Shown here in pieces: positions 1 through 11,670 of a stretch of 64,000 nucleotides of DNA (position 1 is the stretch's first letter; each line of letters opens with the position of its first letter). A program made the translations under genes and the position numbers. The notes under the pieces are model-generated. The model saw only the letters and a program-made list of their open reading frames with translations, did no database searches and was not told the origin of the DNA. The DNA is from Solen grandis. Taxonomy: Eukaryota > Mollusca > Bivalvia > Adapedonta > Solenidae. Location: positions 71,260,173 to 71,324,172 of the forward strand of contig CM037781.1 of the NCBI GenBank assembly GCA_021229015.1, written 5' to 3'.

Positions 1-1550
1 AAAGGTGAATATCAGCTTTATTTCAATTTTTTTGTTTGGTTTTAACTCCAAACTGACAATATTTCAGTCTTCTGAGGCCCATTTTCTACCGGAGAAAGAT
101 AAAATGTTGCCTCACAGCAATAAGTTGCATGAAACTATACCAAGTCACATTATCCTGAAACTGGGCCTAACAGTCCTGGATCTAGCTTATACAAGGTTTA
201 TCTGTGGGTGTAATTTTCTGCGTCCTTGCCATAAAAATTGCTTAGTTATTTTCTACGGATTATTTTTCTGCGATTTCTGACCCAGGAAGAAATTATTTCT
301 GCACTTGCTTACCTTGCTATTTCAAGCAAACATTCTGAAATCTCTAAGTTCATGTATTACACCTAAGGAAGATCACTCTATATTACATCTCACATACTCT
401 ACCTTTAACCATACCATACACAATCTAACAGCTACTTTTGTATAAGTTAGTAACAGACATGAGTCAATCCAAATTTCCAAATGCAAATTTTAAACTAGAT
501 TCTTCAACTGTAAATTTTGAGGGCAATTCAATCAGAGAGCAATCCACTGGTATTTGTGTGAAAATACGCACAGTTTGCATTGTTTGGCATGTTATTTAGA
601 CCCTGAGGCGGAGAAATTCTCCCCTTCCCCAAGTGAAACTGGAAGGTGATAGTTGTGTGCCAATGATAAGGGTAGATTTCAATGAAATGTGGTCAAACTG
701 TCGTATATTTACTCATGCTTTTTATTCATTTCCTTTGATTACAAACCATTCAACAATTTAGTGAAAACTACATTGACCGGTTGTTTTGTTTTAATGCTAG
801 CGGTAACTTACTCATGTTAATAATAGAAATAGTCAGAGCATATTTCATATAGATCAGTATCTAATGATCTGAAGGGGTCTGAAGAGTTTTATCCTATGAA
901 TATTTTCTACTGTAAGTTAATTTCCACGGATTTTATATTTACGGATTTGTGTTCATCCGCAGAATAGCAGAATTAAGTTACAGTATTACCTTTATATGCT
1001 GAGTGACAAGCACAAGGAAGATAGATATATGTATACCAGTAACAACTTCAGCATGTCCCGGCCAGGTATCAAACCAACGCCACTGTACCGTTTTGCTTAT
1101 CTACTTTTTTTTTTTTCATCTATAACATCTATAATATCCTATGTTCATTTTTTTCACCATTGCAACTCCACCTCCACCCAAAATCTATAGATATTGTAAC
1201 TGATAGAAATGTTAATTACATGCTCTTATACAAAGTCAGAATATACAAAATATATTCTGTTATCACAACCATATAAACTGTGGGGTTTTCAACTGGCAAA
1301 ACTTTGTTGTCATTAATGTTATTCACCTATGTGCTGACAAATGAAATGAAATGAATACTCTTCAATGAAGTAACAAAAGCAACAGCTGACTATCTTTATT
1401 AATTATAGGTTGAAGTTTCTAATTAAATTAACCACAGTCAATTACGAATGAAAGTACTTGAGCAAAGATGAGTACCAAAAATGGATCTTTTATAAATATA
1501 CTCTCACACCAATACCTCAAAATAACCCTGCTGACTGTCAGGATGATTTT
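1..1550. other. Stretch without recognised exons
   Basis: This should be intron or intergenic DNA downstream of the visible HMCES exons. No further SRAP exon (the next should begin Phe/Tyr-Tyr-Glu-Trp) was seen on the minus strand. Positions 128-200 carry a short reverse-oriented piece of the dispersed repeat found in fuller form near 2155 and 8680. Positions 1040-1110 read on the minus strand contain a GGTTTGATACC box like a pol III B box, possibly a SINE remnant. The small open frames here look like chance. Confidence 0.5.
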
Positions 1551-1554
1551 GGCC

Positions 1555-2090
1555 AAATAGAAAAAGCCGACTTTATTATGATAAGACTGTTCCAGTATTA
1601 ATGGGCAAAATTAACAAATCAATATTTACTTTGGCTATAAAATAAACATGCTTTCATCCAAAGCATTAAAACTTCACATGATTGGCACCTAAATGAGCTC
1701 TCCCCACCAGACCCACTTAGAGGTCACGGGTCAAAGATCAAGGTCACTGTGACCAAATAGCAAATATTAACTTTGGCCATAAAATGAAAGAGCTTCCATC
1801 CAAATCCTTCTAACTTCACAAGTATACTGCATGACCCGTGACCTCTAAGTGGGTCTTGCAGGCAGAGCTCATGAAGGTGCAGATGGGAGCATGTTTATTT
1901 TATGACCAAAGTAAATATTGGATATTTGGGGTCATAGCGACCTTGACTTTTGACCCCGTGATCTCTAAGTGAGTCTGGCGAGTAGAGCTCATGGTAGAGC
2001 TTACGGTCAGGTTAAAGTTTTGTGACAAACAAACAGACAAACCAAAAACAACATGCCCTCCGATCTACTGATGCTGGGGCATAAAAAACC
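1555..2090. repeat. Dispersed repeat cluster with inverted units
   Basis: Units with the phrases 'ttactttggctataaaat', 'gacccacttagaggtcac' and 'gagctcatg' occur here several times in both orientations. Arms 1695-1733 and 1832-1870 are nearly perfect inverted copies. The right end (1970-2090) has 'ggcgagtagagctcat', 'acaaacagaca' and 'ggggcataaaaa', which are seen again at 33890-34055. It looks like a multi-copy non-coding repeat with a local inverted duplication. Confidence 0.7.
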
Positions 2091-2154
2091 TGTCTTTACA
2101 TGTACTTTCCAAACGTGTTTTCTAGGGTTTAACATCTCATCAACAGTATTTCAG

Positions 2155-2285
2155 CTAGTTGTCTACATGAGACAGATATATTGCAGACTCACTGTGATAT
2201 CACTTTTTAGACTGTAGGCATCATGATACTACACCCAGTTACATTATCCTGACATTGGGTTAACTAGTCTTGGAACTACTTGCAA
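2155..2285 (-). repeat. Dispersed SINE-like repeat, reverse copy
   Basis: The sequence matches, in reverse complement, the block at 8680-8818: the phrases 'cacattatcctgacattggg', 'gagacagata' and 'tttcagctagttg' correspond to 'aaggataatgtgac', 'tctgtctcaagta' and 'caaatactgt' there. The element is probably non-autonomous; no promoter boxes were identified in this copy. Confidence 0.6.
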
Positions 2286-2700
2286 TCGTGGATAGATTCT
2301 ATGAGCAACAGCTCAAAAACAGAATTACGGTACAAACCCCTGTATTATTTTAACTGTGTTAACAAGGTCAACCACTGATTATGGTATCACAGTGTAGCTA
2401 TTGAATGATCTTGCAATTTGATTTGAATAAAGCTGAAATTTTTGAAAAGGGAATTACAATTCAAGCCTTTTTCTAGGTATATTGGGAATGATAAATTTTC
2501 CACTTAGCTTAAATTTCTCACAAACATTTCCAGACTGGGAACGAGAAAAGTTTAAACAAATTCACAAACTTGATAATTTTTTTTATAGATTTTTAGAGAT
2601 TTTATTTAAATTTGGAATTGGTCAGAATATCTAATGCACACGCTGCAGGGCAGTTAGAAAATGACCCACTGAGGAATAAAACAAAAACCTTAATATGTAC

Positions 2701-2922
2701 CCCTCAGCCAAAACAACACATCTGCGTCCTTTCTGCAGTGGGACTTTATACGTTGATTTCTCCAGCATGCTTTCAGATCGACAATTGTTTGTCTCGTACG
2801 CCTTCTCCTTGGCCGACCCCTTGTGCCAGGATGGTATCAGCCCCCACTGCATGGGCTGGATCACACGAGGAGAAGAGCAGGTCTCATCCCCGGGCACATG
2901 CTTGGCTGACAGCAGAACTGGG
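2701..2922 (-). CDS. HMCES: HMCES (SRAP domain) coding exon 3
   Basis: This exon codes residues 54-126 of an abasic-site processing protein. HMCES binds abasic sites in single-stranded DNA at replication forks and shields them through a covalent DNA-protein crosslink. The frame reads PVLLSAKH, then QPMQWGLIPSW, ETNNCRSES, EKSTYKVPL and KGRRCVVLAEG, all hallmark SRAP blocks. The Asn next to NCRS (about residue 99) corresponds to the active-site Asn of the family. The exon is bounded by an acceptor (TTTTCTAG) after 2922 and a donor (GTACAT) before 2701. Phase fits exon 2: its final AC plus the first C here gives Thr53. The exon stops after two bases of the Gly codon, so the catalytic Glu of the Tyr-Glu-Trp motif must lie in the next exon, which was not found in the window. 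Confidence 0.94.
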
Positions 2923-2994
2923 CTAGAAAATATACAATCATATTGTTACTCAAATATGCCATTTTACAACTCATGCCTTTTTTCTAATAATTTG

Positions 2995-3140
2995 GAAGAA
3001 TCCCTAATACCATATTTTGGAGTTTGAAAGAATATATATCTTGAGTTTAGAGATATGAAAATCCTGGGGTAAATAGCACTTTTGGGAAAAACTGCACAGA
3101 AGTGGAAGACGCTTATGAAGAAGGTAAAAAATCCTTGCAA
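2995..3140. repeat. Dispersed repeat copy within HMCES intron 2
   Basis: The block with 'tttggagtttg', 'tcctggggtaaatagca' and 'gaaggtaaaaaat' is paralleled at 22255-22395 ('ctggagtttgg', 'ctggggtaaacagca', 'aaggtaaaaaatgcc'). It is a decayed non-coding repeat of unknown class. Confidence 0.5.
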
Positions 3141-3466
3141 TTGAATGTAATTCTCAGACTAAGACACTGTTTGTGTCACCAGCTTTAAGCAGATGTGACA
3201 CATAGGGACCACTTTTCCGTCGCCTGTCTGTCCGTGCAAATGTATGTGTGTGCTCACCTATAGGTAACTAGGTGGCTATAGGAACAATAGATAACAGTAA
3301 ATTTCCTTTGATGTCATTCATTCCGTTTTTTCTTATGTGGCTATAACTTTCTTATGTGGCTAGAGAGAATAAAAGATTAGACACATATTAGATATATGTC
3401 CATCTGTCTGTCCATCACACTTTTTCTGTCAAGCTATAGGCACAAGTTAAAATTCTACAAACTCAC

Positions 3467-3604
3467 GTATATGCTCCAGGAGCTATATTATACGAGGGGA
3501 AGTAACTCTTGCCATCAGGTGCATCTCTCCAATCAGGGTCCCTTCGCTTCCCCTTCTTGTCCTTGAACCTGCATGCTTTCTGTACATCAGACGGTGCTAA
3601 GGTA
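3467..3604 (-). CDS. HMCES: HMCES (SRAP domain) coding exon 2
   Basis: The exon codes residues 8-52 plus part of codon 53: TLAPSDVQKACRF, then a basic stretch, PDWRDAPDGKSYFPSYNIAPG. The order 'ACxxxD, xxWRD, PSYNxxP' matches the N-terminal part of SRAP proteins, where PSYN is strongly conserved. An acceptor (GTGTTTCAG) lies just after 3604 and a donor (GTGAGT) at 3466-3461. The first base completes the Cys7 codon begun in exon 1, and the last two bases pair with exon 3, so the three exons form one continuous frame. Intron 2 is about 544 bp. Confidence 0.94.
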
Positions 3605-4059
3605 CTGAAACACAATAGCTTTGGTCATAAAAAATCATACTTTGTAAGTCAATTTTGATCACTAATTTACATTTTATATAAATGTATTATTGTATAAACA
3701 AGAGAGCCAGAGTAACTTTTTATTGCTCAGAATTTTAAATATTATTTTAGTTGCCAAGGCAAATAGAGTTATTAATCGAAATTTTGCTACTTTTGTTATG
3801 GACAAACTAAGGTTTATCCTTGCAAAGTTTCATCAACTTCTGTCCAGTGGTTTAAAAAATGTCCTTAAAAGATAACAAACAACACTCCTGGACAGTGGAT
3901 GTAAGGTGATCAAATGACTTGATTTTCTCTTATGCCTTTTGAATGATTTACATTGTCCTTTTTTTTCCCTGATTAATTCACCTAGAATTGTATTTTCAAA
4001 AACCACAAGCTCATTTGAAAGATATACAAGTCCTGTAATGTCCTATAAGTAAGATTTAA

Positions 4060-4140
4060 TTTGTGAAAGCAGTTAGTGAAACCTGTTAACAAGGGGTCCC
4101 AGGTTCAAACCTTGGTATGCATGCACTGTTAACACAGATG
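4060..4140 (+). repeat. Possible SINE remnant
   Basis: A B-box-like element (GGTTCAAACCT, about 4112-4122) follows a weak tRNA-like stretch. Only a fragment is visible and the A box is poor. Confidence 0.3.
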
Positions 4141-5244
4141 ACAAATTATCTATCTTCCATTTTGTCAAACCCCTACTGGTGACTTAGACATTAACACACA
4201 TGGACTGACAAGTCAGAACAGAAATAAAAGAATAAACAATGAAGAACGGTTGGTTATAAATAGGTTAAAACAGTGCAAGTTATTCTATGGAGACACATGC
4301 ACATATGTTCAATCTAACTGTCAAGATTGACCTCTTGACCACATAGTAACAATATTTATATTTGAGTGAGATATTCTTGAAGATTGAGTGTTCAGGATAA
4401 TATAGTTTGGGCATGGAATAGTAACTTGGCTATGGAAGATGCTGTAGAATATAACCAGGTGTTGATCATACACTAAAGGTAAACTGGGTTTCATATGGGG
4501 GATATTAAAGACCCTTTGTTATATAGAACAAGTATTAGCATTTCAAAAAATGCTAAAAATCGCCGTTAGCCAAATGAAGAGAGAGTTACACTGTGACGTA
4601 AAGGGAAATTATATGTCAAAGTACTTAAGTTGAAGAAGAGGTTGTTATCAAAGCTGATATTAGAAATAAGTCCAATTCATGTGAAATGGGAAGCTAAATC
4701 TATAACTGCTGCACATACGTTAATCAGGTGTTGATCACTTACAGCATGGATATAAGCAACATAATTTTGATATTTCCCTTTTATGCACCTAGCTGTAGTC
4801 TTGTTTTGAACAGAGTTTATGCATATATCTATAGTTTTCTTGAAGAATGTACTTGAAGCTACTCCTTGTCAATGAGAATTTGAGAATTATAAGCTGCACA
4901 AAATTTAGAAGTGGGATAGGGAATGCATGGAACAAAGCGGCGTACTCCAATCAAATCTGCCCAATTATGCAACTACCAGTCTTGCAACATATACTTCCAG
5001 TAGCCTATAAACCAGTCCAGATTTCCCAGCATAATCTGATCTGTTTATCTTTCTGCGAATTACTAAGAAGGAACCTGTTTTTCTATTACGTCAGCGGTGC
5101 AGGAGTAAAAAGTTGCTTTCTTGCTCGATAGTATATCGCCGCCCTGGGCCGGAAATAATATAGTAATAAATAGTAATAAATAAAGAGACAAATTTTGGAA
5201 TATTTGGGGATCATTTTCACAATATGAGTGTCAAAATGGACAAT

Positions 5245-5445
5245 TTTGTGACCAGGGAAAACACTGATTAAGACGCCGCCACTTTAAGGAAGTCAACATA
5301 TTATTCTGTGACACTAGCATGATTGGCCCACCGAGCAGCTATGCACTGCATGGACTCAAGTTGTTCAATGTAAATTCCTATAAGAGGGGGCCAGACAGTG
5401 GAGCAGTATTCAAGCTGGGGCTGTAGAGTCTTATATGCAGTTAAA
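5245..5445 (-). pseudogene. LINE reverse transcriptase C-terminal fragment
   Basis: Read on the minus strand this gives AYKTLQPQLEYCSTVW, then IEQLESMQCIAARW and, after a frameshift past a stop near 5300, NMLTSLKWRRLNQ. This is the post-catalytic 'RPQLEYASxVW ... LExVQ..AARW ... ML..L.W..L..RR' region of jockey/CR1-like non-LTR retrotransposons. It is a short, dead, 5'- and 3'-truncated copy in HMCES intron 1. Confidence 0.8.
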
Positions 5446-5624
5446 CTTCATTGCATCGCTTTAATATGAATTAAGTCTCAGGAATCTCAGTTTATTCGCT
5501 TATTCTGTGATGACGTCTAAGTAGTATTCTTTCCATGACAAGTCATTTACTATAGACAATGCATAGGTAGTAGTAGTGCAGGATGTTCTTTTGTATTGAG
5601 AACCAAATCTGAATACAATAGATC

Positions 5625-5860
5625 CAGCCCAACAGCTCAGTGGTAGAGTGTCTGCTTTGCGTTCGGGAGGTCTGGGGTTCAAATCCCAGCCTTGGTACTT
5701 CCTCTGGTGACCAAAGACTAATAAAATTGGTACCAGATGCACCCTTGCCTGGCATTCAGCAAAATGGGGTTGCTGTGGGAAATTGAAGTACTCAATACTG
5801 GTTCTACCCAGAAACTTATCTCCCATCTATCCATACTATACACCGGGCACAAAAAATAAC
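5625..5860 (+). repeat. tRNA-derived SINE
   Basis: The head is tRNA-like: an A box (AGCTCAGTGGTAGAGTG, near 5634) and a B box (GGTTCAAATCC, near 5677) with tRNA-like spacing, followed by a non-tRNA body ('cttcctctggtgaccaaag'). The anticodon arm does not fold cleanly and sequence continues past the 3' end, so it is a retroposon rather than a tRNA gene. It lies in HMCES intron 1. Confidence 0.75.
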
Positions 5861-6570
5861 CAAGGGGTCTATTCGCAAAATGAGCTAGGGTATCACACCC
5901 AGACTCCCTTGAATCCAACTACTGTCTCTTTTGATGCTGTCTCCTCAGCAAAAAACAGGACCCACACATGGGAAATCCTTCATGAGGTCTAAAATATGGT
6001 ATTAATAATCAGAAAATGATTGCTATCCACTAAAATTAAAGAAAGATCCTAAAAATGGGTTTAAATTTACACAATGGAAGAGAGCTCCACTATATATTGG
6101 GAGTTTCTTCAATAACTCTACTGAGCCAGCATGTACAAAATTTTCAGAGAGGTGATTCCTATGGATCATCATATCCACAAAGAATTAATTTTCATATATA
6201 TGGTTATGAGTTTCCAAACTTTTTTTCATATTGAAAAATATTTGATGTTACATAACCACTGAATTGTTGTTTTTTTTTACCTCCCCCCCCCCTTTTAATG
6301 ACTTTCAAATAGTGATCTGAATAACTAACAAGTATAAGATCTAGATCTAAATACTGAGACCTATCTTATTCAACCTCTGCTCTGGATGTAAATAAATCAA
6401 TGCAAATAATTTGGGCTGAAATAGACTTCGCACGGCCTACCAGGGCTGCTGACAAAATACTTCTTCCAATTTAATGATCAAAGATGTATCACAGATACTC
6501 AGGGTGCATAATTTAATATCCGAATATATTTTATGATTCAGAAATTGGTTCAAGAAAGTGTGTCAGTCAC

Positions 6571-6590
6571 CATGCTGTTCTGCCACACAT
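6571..6590 (-). CDS. HMCES: HMCES coding exon 1 with start codon
   Basis: Twenty bases code Met-Cys-Gly-Arg-Thr-Ala plus two bases of Cys7. The start Met must be removed to expose Cys2, the nucleophile that forms a thiazolidine crosslink with abasic DNA; MCGR is nearly invariant in the family. A donor (GTGACT) follows at 6570-6565. The split codon TG|T is completed by the first base of the exon at 3604, giving MCGRTACTLAP across the junction. Intron 1 is about 2966 bp. The exact phase fit and the MCGR start make this assignment secure despite the tiny size. Downstream exons carrying the catalytic Glu and His are not in view. Confidence 0.92.
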
Positions 6591-7166
6591 GTTTTGTTCT
6601 CTCTCTGACGAGTTGTTTTCGTGTGTAACCAATGACGCGTGACTGACGCTTCCTACACACTCTCGCGCCAAATTTGTAGAAATGCGTCCCACAATGTAAT
6701 AAAGTCAAAAACAATTTAAAACTCAATCAAAAGGGTATCCATCTGGGGGTGACATTAAAAAACAAAGACTGATTTAGGCCTTTTCGTATTTCCCTGTGAT
6801 TTAAGTTTCTAAAACACATGAACAAGAAACCGTAAAGCTATGTTACTTTACACCAATCGTGAATGCTTTAAGAAAGTATGATCGACTGAGTTTGTCACAC
6901 AAGTTTTGATTGGTTCAAAATCAGAGATGACCCCCGTCACGTGATTTACTCAATGTCATCTAAGTGAATTTTCCTGGATGTCTCGGGAGTTTGGAACGTA
7001 AATTTCGATGAAATAAACACATATAGAGGATATTATCTACTTTTACTGATTTCTGGTCATATATAAACAGTCTATGCAATTACAAACCCAGAAAACAAGG
7101 CATTATGAGCCTGTAAGAGAAACCTACATTTCTTGTTAACAAAAAAGTCGGTTGAAGTAGTCAAAC
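6591..7166. promoter_or_regulatory. Divergent HMCES / PKN promoter region
   Basis: The 576 bp between the two opposed start codons must contain both 5' UTRs and promoters. It is richer in CpG than its surroundings. Visible motifs are: TCGCGCCAAA at 6663-6672 (reverse TTTGGCGCGA, an E2F-type site); CCAAT at 6629-6633 and another near 6853; an inverted CCAAT (ATTGG) near 6909; and the palindrome TCACGTGA at 6937-6944 (bHLH-Zip E-box). No clear TATA box was seen. An E2F-like site would suit a replication-linked repair gene; the function of each motif is inferred. Confidence 0.65.
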
Positions 7167-7199
7167 ATGGCGACCGATACAGGCACCTCCTATTTCCAG
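7167..7199 (+). CDS. PKN: Protein kinase N probable first coding exon
   Basis: ATG in a good context (CAAACATGG) opens MATDTGTSYFQ and is closed by CAG|GTGGGA, a plausible donor at 7200. An in-frame TAG sits only six bases upstream (7158-7160), so the frame cannot extend 5'. The exon ends in phase 0, as the HR1 exon at 21582 requires, and the joined reading runs into an acidic linker before the HR1 helix, like the short divergent N-termini of PKN proteins. The link is inferred from strand, phase and position; another small exon could lie between, or the Met could belong to a different transcript. Confidence 0.6.
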
Positions 7200-7718
7200 G
7201 TGGGACACATTTCTGTATTATCTTGTTTTCCTCTTTGACAGCCTGAGCAGTGTATCAAGCTTTTTTGCACTTGTTACTTTAGCGTCTGAAATGAGAACAT
7301 ATATGTTGCTGTGAGATTTCTTTACAGAATGTTTACTCTATTACTAATGCACCCCACCCACATTGTCGTATAACTCAGTTTGACAGGTAGAGGAGCGAGT
7401 GACAACAACATTCTTCCTGTCATTTTGAAGCAGACTATCTTGACTTTGTTTGGCTCTGATTTAAATTTTGTGACATTGTCATCTTTCCAAATTAAATTAT
7501 TAATGCTGAACCTGTTCTTGTATTTTGTATATTCTACATGTGCATCTTAAATATTTAACATCTCTATGGTTATCAAACGATTTCATATCACAGGCCTCTG
7601 ATATGCATAGTGAATATACTTTTTTTTCCATTTATTTTTTTAATAAAAGTGGGTATGTAACATTTTCTCTATTTAATGTTAATCGTGATTATTAAAATGC
7701 ACAACACACTGCCTAAAA

Positions 7719-7900
7719 ACCATCCCCATTGGCTGAGTGGTTTTGGATTAGGAGGCCCTGGGTTTGATTCCAAAGTTGTAAAAAATGGTACTGGTACAGC
7801 TACCTTTCTTGGTGCTCAGCAACTTATAAGGGTAATTCCTGGACTATTTTTCTTTTGGTGTCAGGTAGTCCTAAAAACAAGCCCTCGCATATCATAATTT
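7719..7900 (+). repeat. tRNA-derived SINE
   Basis: A tRNA-like head carries an A box (TGGCTGAGTGGTTTTGG, about 7730) and a B box (GGGTTTGATTCC, about 7760), then a body containing 'ggtactggtacagctacc' and 'cctggacta'. The head resembles a Leu/Ser-type tRNA with a degenerate anticodon arm. It is non-coding and lies in PKN intron 1. Confidence 0.65.
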
Positions 7901-8679
7901 ACCTTCAGCATTCAATAGACTGATTTTTAGCATTTTTACTTTTAACAGGTAAGCAAATTCTTATGGCTTTCCATGGAAGTTCATGTAGCAAAACACTAAA
8001 TTTAGTATCCTGCACCTGTTGACAAAATAACTCTCATATTGTAGGAAACAATCACATAAACATATAAAAAATTTAAAAAAAAACCTTTTGTAGTTGACAC
8101 ATCAAAAAAATTTTAAAATAATGGAATAGTCAAATATTTTTTGGCAAATTAACAATGTTGAGTGAGACAATTCTCATTCACTGATATATTATCATCTATC
8201 TTATCACTGACATATCATATGAATGTTTCCAACTTTGGAAATGTTTATTTTGGACTTTAAACATGATATAGTTTACAAGACAAATTTTGTCTTCCCCAAA
8301 TTTGTGTTCACAGTTTAACCCTGACTGTACACATCTTATTTGGAACACTCAGTGTTCATTTTAGGTAATGGAGGCTGTAAACGGAAAAAAAGGAAAATGA
8401 AGTTTTTGATTAAGTATTTCACCCTCTTAAAAGTTAATGTCAATGTACCGGTATGACAATTTCCTTCACTAATATGGTAAATTCTTATGTCTGCAATAGG
8501 TTTAATGTGTTTTTTTAGTGAATTGACAATCTTTATGCTTATGATGGATGAAAATGTAATGTGTTAAATTCACGCTGAGTTTGCTACACCAGTGTATACA
8601 GCTAGCTATAAGACATACTATGATAGTGTATCAAGAAAATGTCAAAATAGTAAAATCGATATGCTATGGCTTATTTATA

Positions 8680-8814
8680 GGACTAGGTGTAAGGATAATG
8701 TGACTTAGTGTTGTTTTTATGCCACATGTCTACAGCATGATACAGCAGTGTGGCAGCACTATATCTGTCTCAAGTAAATAGTCTCCAAATGACTCAAATA
8801 CTGTCAGTGGGATG
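8680..8814 (+). repeat. Dispersed SINE-like repeat
   Basis: It reads 'ggactaggtgtaaggataat', 'tgccacatgtctacagcatg', 'tctgtctcaagtaaatag' and 'caaatgactcaaatactgt'. Related copies are at 2155-2285 (reverse), 16867-16975 (forward) and a scrap at 128-200 (reverse). A TTAA MITE lies immediately 3' of it. Confidence 0.65.
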
Positions 8815-9047
8815 TTAACCCTTTCCCTCATAGACGAAACCATGAAAAGACCTATGCGAACAACATAAAACCAGATCAGCTTGTGAGTAACTCGCAGGCT
8901 GATCAGGTTTTATGCTGTTCGCTGCTCCTCAGTGGTCTGGAAATGAGGACTTTATAATTAAATTTGGTAAGGTTTAACTGTGGTTTTCTGCAGATCAGAA
9001 TACCTATTGAGTGCGTTAAAATGAGTCTATATGAGGGAAAGGCATAA
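8815..9047 (+). mobile_element. MITE family 1, copy 1
   Basis: The left end is TTAA followed by CCCTTTCCCTCAT; the right end (ATGAGGGAAAGGCATAA) has lost its exact TTAA. The central near-palindrome around 8870-8920 is present with point changes. See the copy at 16326 for the family description. Confidence 0.85.
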
Positions 9048-9434
9048 AAATAAACACTGCCTAAAAGGTAATGCTTGGATATGGGAATATTAATGCTAAG
9101 TTTTTGTACTTATTAACTGGATGCATCCTTTGATTTGAATTTGTAAATTGAATCTATGCTGGATTAGGTGTAGAGTATAAGTTGATTTCAAGGCAAATGT
9201 TGAAAATGTTGCATATCCCTACACATATTAATGACTCTTTTTGTTTGTGTGTCAAATACAATAATTTGAGACCTGTGTTTTGAATCTACTTCAGTCTAGA
9301 GCTTACATCATATAATTTTTTATTGATTTATTTGCATAATGAGTCCAGGTTATTCATGCTTCTTAGCATGTGTATCATCTCTATTTGATGTCATAAATCA
9401 ACCCAGACTTTTGTTATATAGTTGTATTCCATGT

Positions 9435-9641
9435 CAGGCCTTTTTCTAGATCATAAGATGCCCAGTGTGTCATATTTTGACACATATCCTAAAAATGTTC
9501 TTCGAAAATATCTACGCAGAATTCTTCAAATTAACCAATATATTCCAGGATATGTCATTCCCAGTCAAGAGGTATTTGTGAGAATTTTTCCTTATTCAGT
9601 GGATGATTTTGTATCCTCCAAAATACTTAGAAAAAGGCCTG
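9435..9641. mobile_element. Short inverted-repeat element
   Basis: The ends are CAGGCCTTTTTCTAG (9435) and its inverse CTTAGAAAAAGGCCTG (ending 9641), about 207 bp apart. Similar termini start near 2463 (AAGCCTTTTTCTAGGTA) and 25627 (AGGCCTGTTTCTAGGTA), so this is a family. A 79-codon open frame inside is probably incidental. Confidence 0.6.
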
Positions 9642-11670
9642 CATTTCAGTTGCCAAGATAAAGTGCAGACCAGTTCAGTTAAAAAAGAGATATTTAACTA
9701 TAAAGTTTGACTGTAAAATCTGTTGAAATGACAGTTTCTTAAGGATAGCAAGATGTATATACTTTATGCACTTATATGCAGTGAAAGATGTCAAGTAGTT
9801 TTTTTGCAGAGTATGTTAAGAACTTTTCTGCCTGTTAATCAGGCTGTATTTAGATTCATGTAATTTTCATTCAAGTATTAAAATAAAGTACAGGATACAG
9901 TTCTTATTTTATGTGACAAATAGAATTTCTTTTTTACTATTTAAATTTGACAGCATAACAACTGAATATTTTGCATGTATTTGTTAGTGTGCTGAGTAGA
10001 GACCCTGAGTATGATAGGATGTTGAAGATGGCCAAGAGACGGCTGTCCTCAGAAGGAGGGTCAGCGAAGGACTCGAGATTGGTATAGTAGCTGTGTGACC
10101 CGTTTGACATGTAGTGAACTCCAGATATACTGCACCATTCTTGATATTATTACTGCAAAAAAAACACTCACTAAAATATTTTGGAATGATAGTTCTGACA
10201 TTACCCTGCACTGTTTTTAGTAAGACTCTTTTGCAAATGTTCTTTTACTGGTGGCTTGACAGCTAGTTTTCCCCTAAGAATGCATTATTGTTTAGATGAT
10301 CCTTAGTTAAGCTTGTAGGAAACGAATAGTTATGTCAGTTTTGTTTTTGTGCATGCCATTCCCAACTAAGTTAGTGACATGTGGTTAGGTTAGGTTGACT
10401 GATGTTCTGCAGATAGGCTATGGTTAGTGATCCATATTGTTTCTGTTTCCACTGATGACTGAATACCTTCGAAAGTCTTTGATCCCATAAATGTTAATAA
10501 TTGCTTTAGAGGGATGAATTCATTCAAAGTCATTACATGGAATAATTTACATCATAATTCATATATTTAGCTTCATCGAAAAATGTTAATCAACAGTACT
10601 AATTTACAGTTCTGGACTCAGAACTGGAAAAGTATATTCATTACAGATAAAAATCGCCTAAGTCCTAGTAATGTGTTTTGTGTTATGTACAAATTAAAAC
10701 ACACAGGTATTTTAAGTTTGAAACCAGGAAGTAAGTGAAGTTGTAGTCCGTTAAATGTGAGCCCTGGTTGAAGATGTTTAAAGAGTGAAAAAGAATTGCA
10801 TGTAAATATTAAGTTCTAAGATTTTTTTTTAATCTGATTGGCACATGAAAAGTTAGATTGAAGTGGAAAGGTGCAATTTATATGGATGATTCAGTAGTAG
10901 AAGTTTTTTCCTTAGTTATGTAGACTAGTCATTTGGCTGTGTTCTGGAGAACTGATTTTGTGATTTCCTAACTTGAAATTAATTGTTTCAGAAATAGAAA
11001 GATTTCTGACATTAGATGTCTTAACATAAAATTTTAATTTTCTTTCAAAGGTCAGGAGTACATTTATCTACAATATTGAAGATATATAGTTATGTAAGCT
11101 TTTCTGTGGGAGAGGGTCTACACTGTTTCTTTCTTAAGCTTTCGTTGATCTTGGCCTGGGTCTTTTTGTCTATTAAGATCTTCTTTTTCTTCTTCTGTGT
11201 ACTGCTCACATTCAACATATTGAATTTAATCTTTACTTTCAGTGAATGTTTTGTAGAATTTGCTTTTTTATGCCCCAGAGATCTTTTATTTTAAGTCAGT
11301 GTTTAGTTAGTTTGAGTAAAGACCGCAGCTGGAGAGCATCGTGACCACCGTAGGTTCTTTTATCTGCGGATATCTTGCCTTTTTCATGCTTATAGAATTT
11401 TATGTTATATTATACCATACAGATATGTGTCATCTTTTAATACATAATACAGTTAGCTCCATTATAACACTATATCAAAGTATAGATTCCGCACTATATT
11501 GGACATTGGACAGTACTATACTATTTGAAAATGCATCGAAGTCATCTAAAGGAACAAGTTAAAGATTTAGTTTTCATTGAGGGACTGTCAGACTGTGGTA
11601 TATTGGTTTATGTGTTATAATGGAGCATGTTGTAATGGATCTACACTGTACTTTAGAATGCAGCTGTGTG

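Noticed and set aside
5625..5700. Functional tRNA gene
   Set aside because: A and B boxes are present, but the anticodon arm and acceptor stem do not pair well and the sequence continues as a SINE body.
9422..9661. 79-codon open frame
   Set aside because: It coincides with a short inverted-repeat element (9435-9641) and has no family resemblance.
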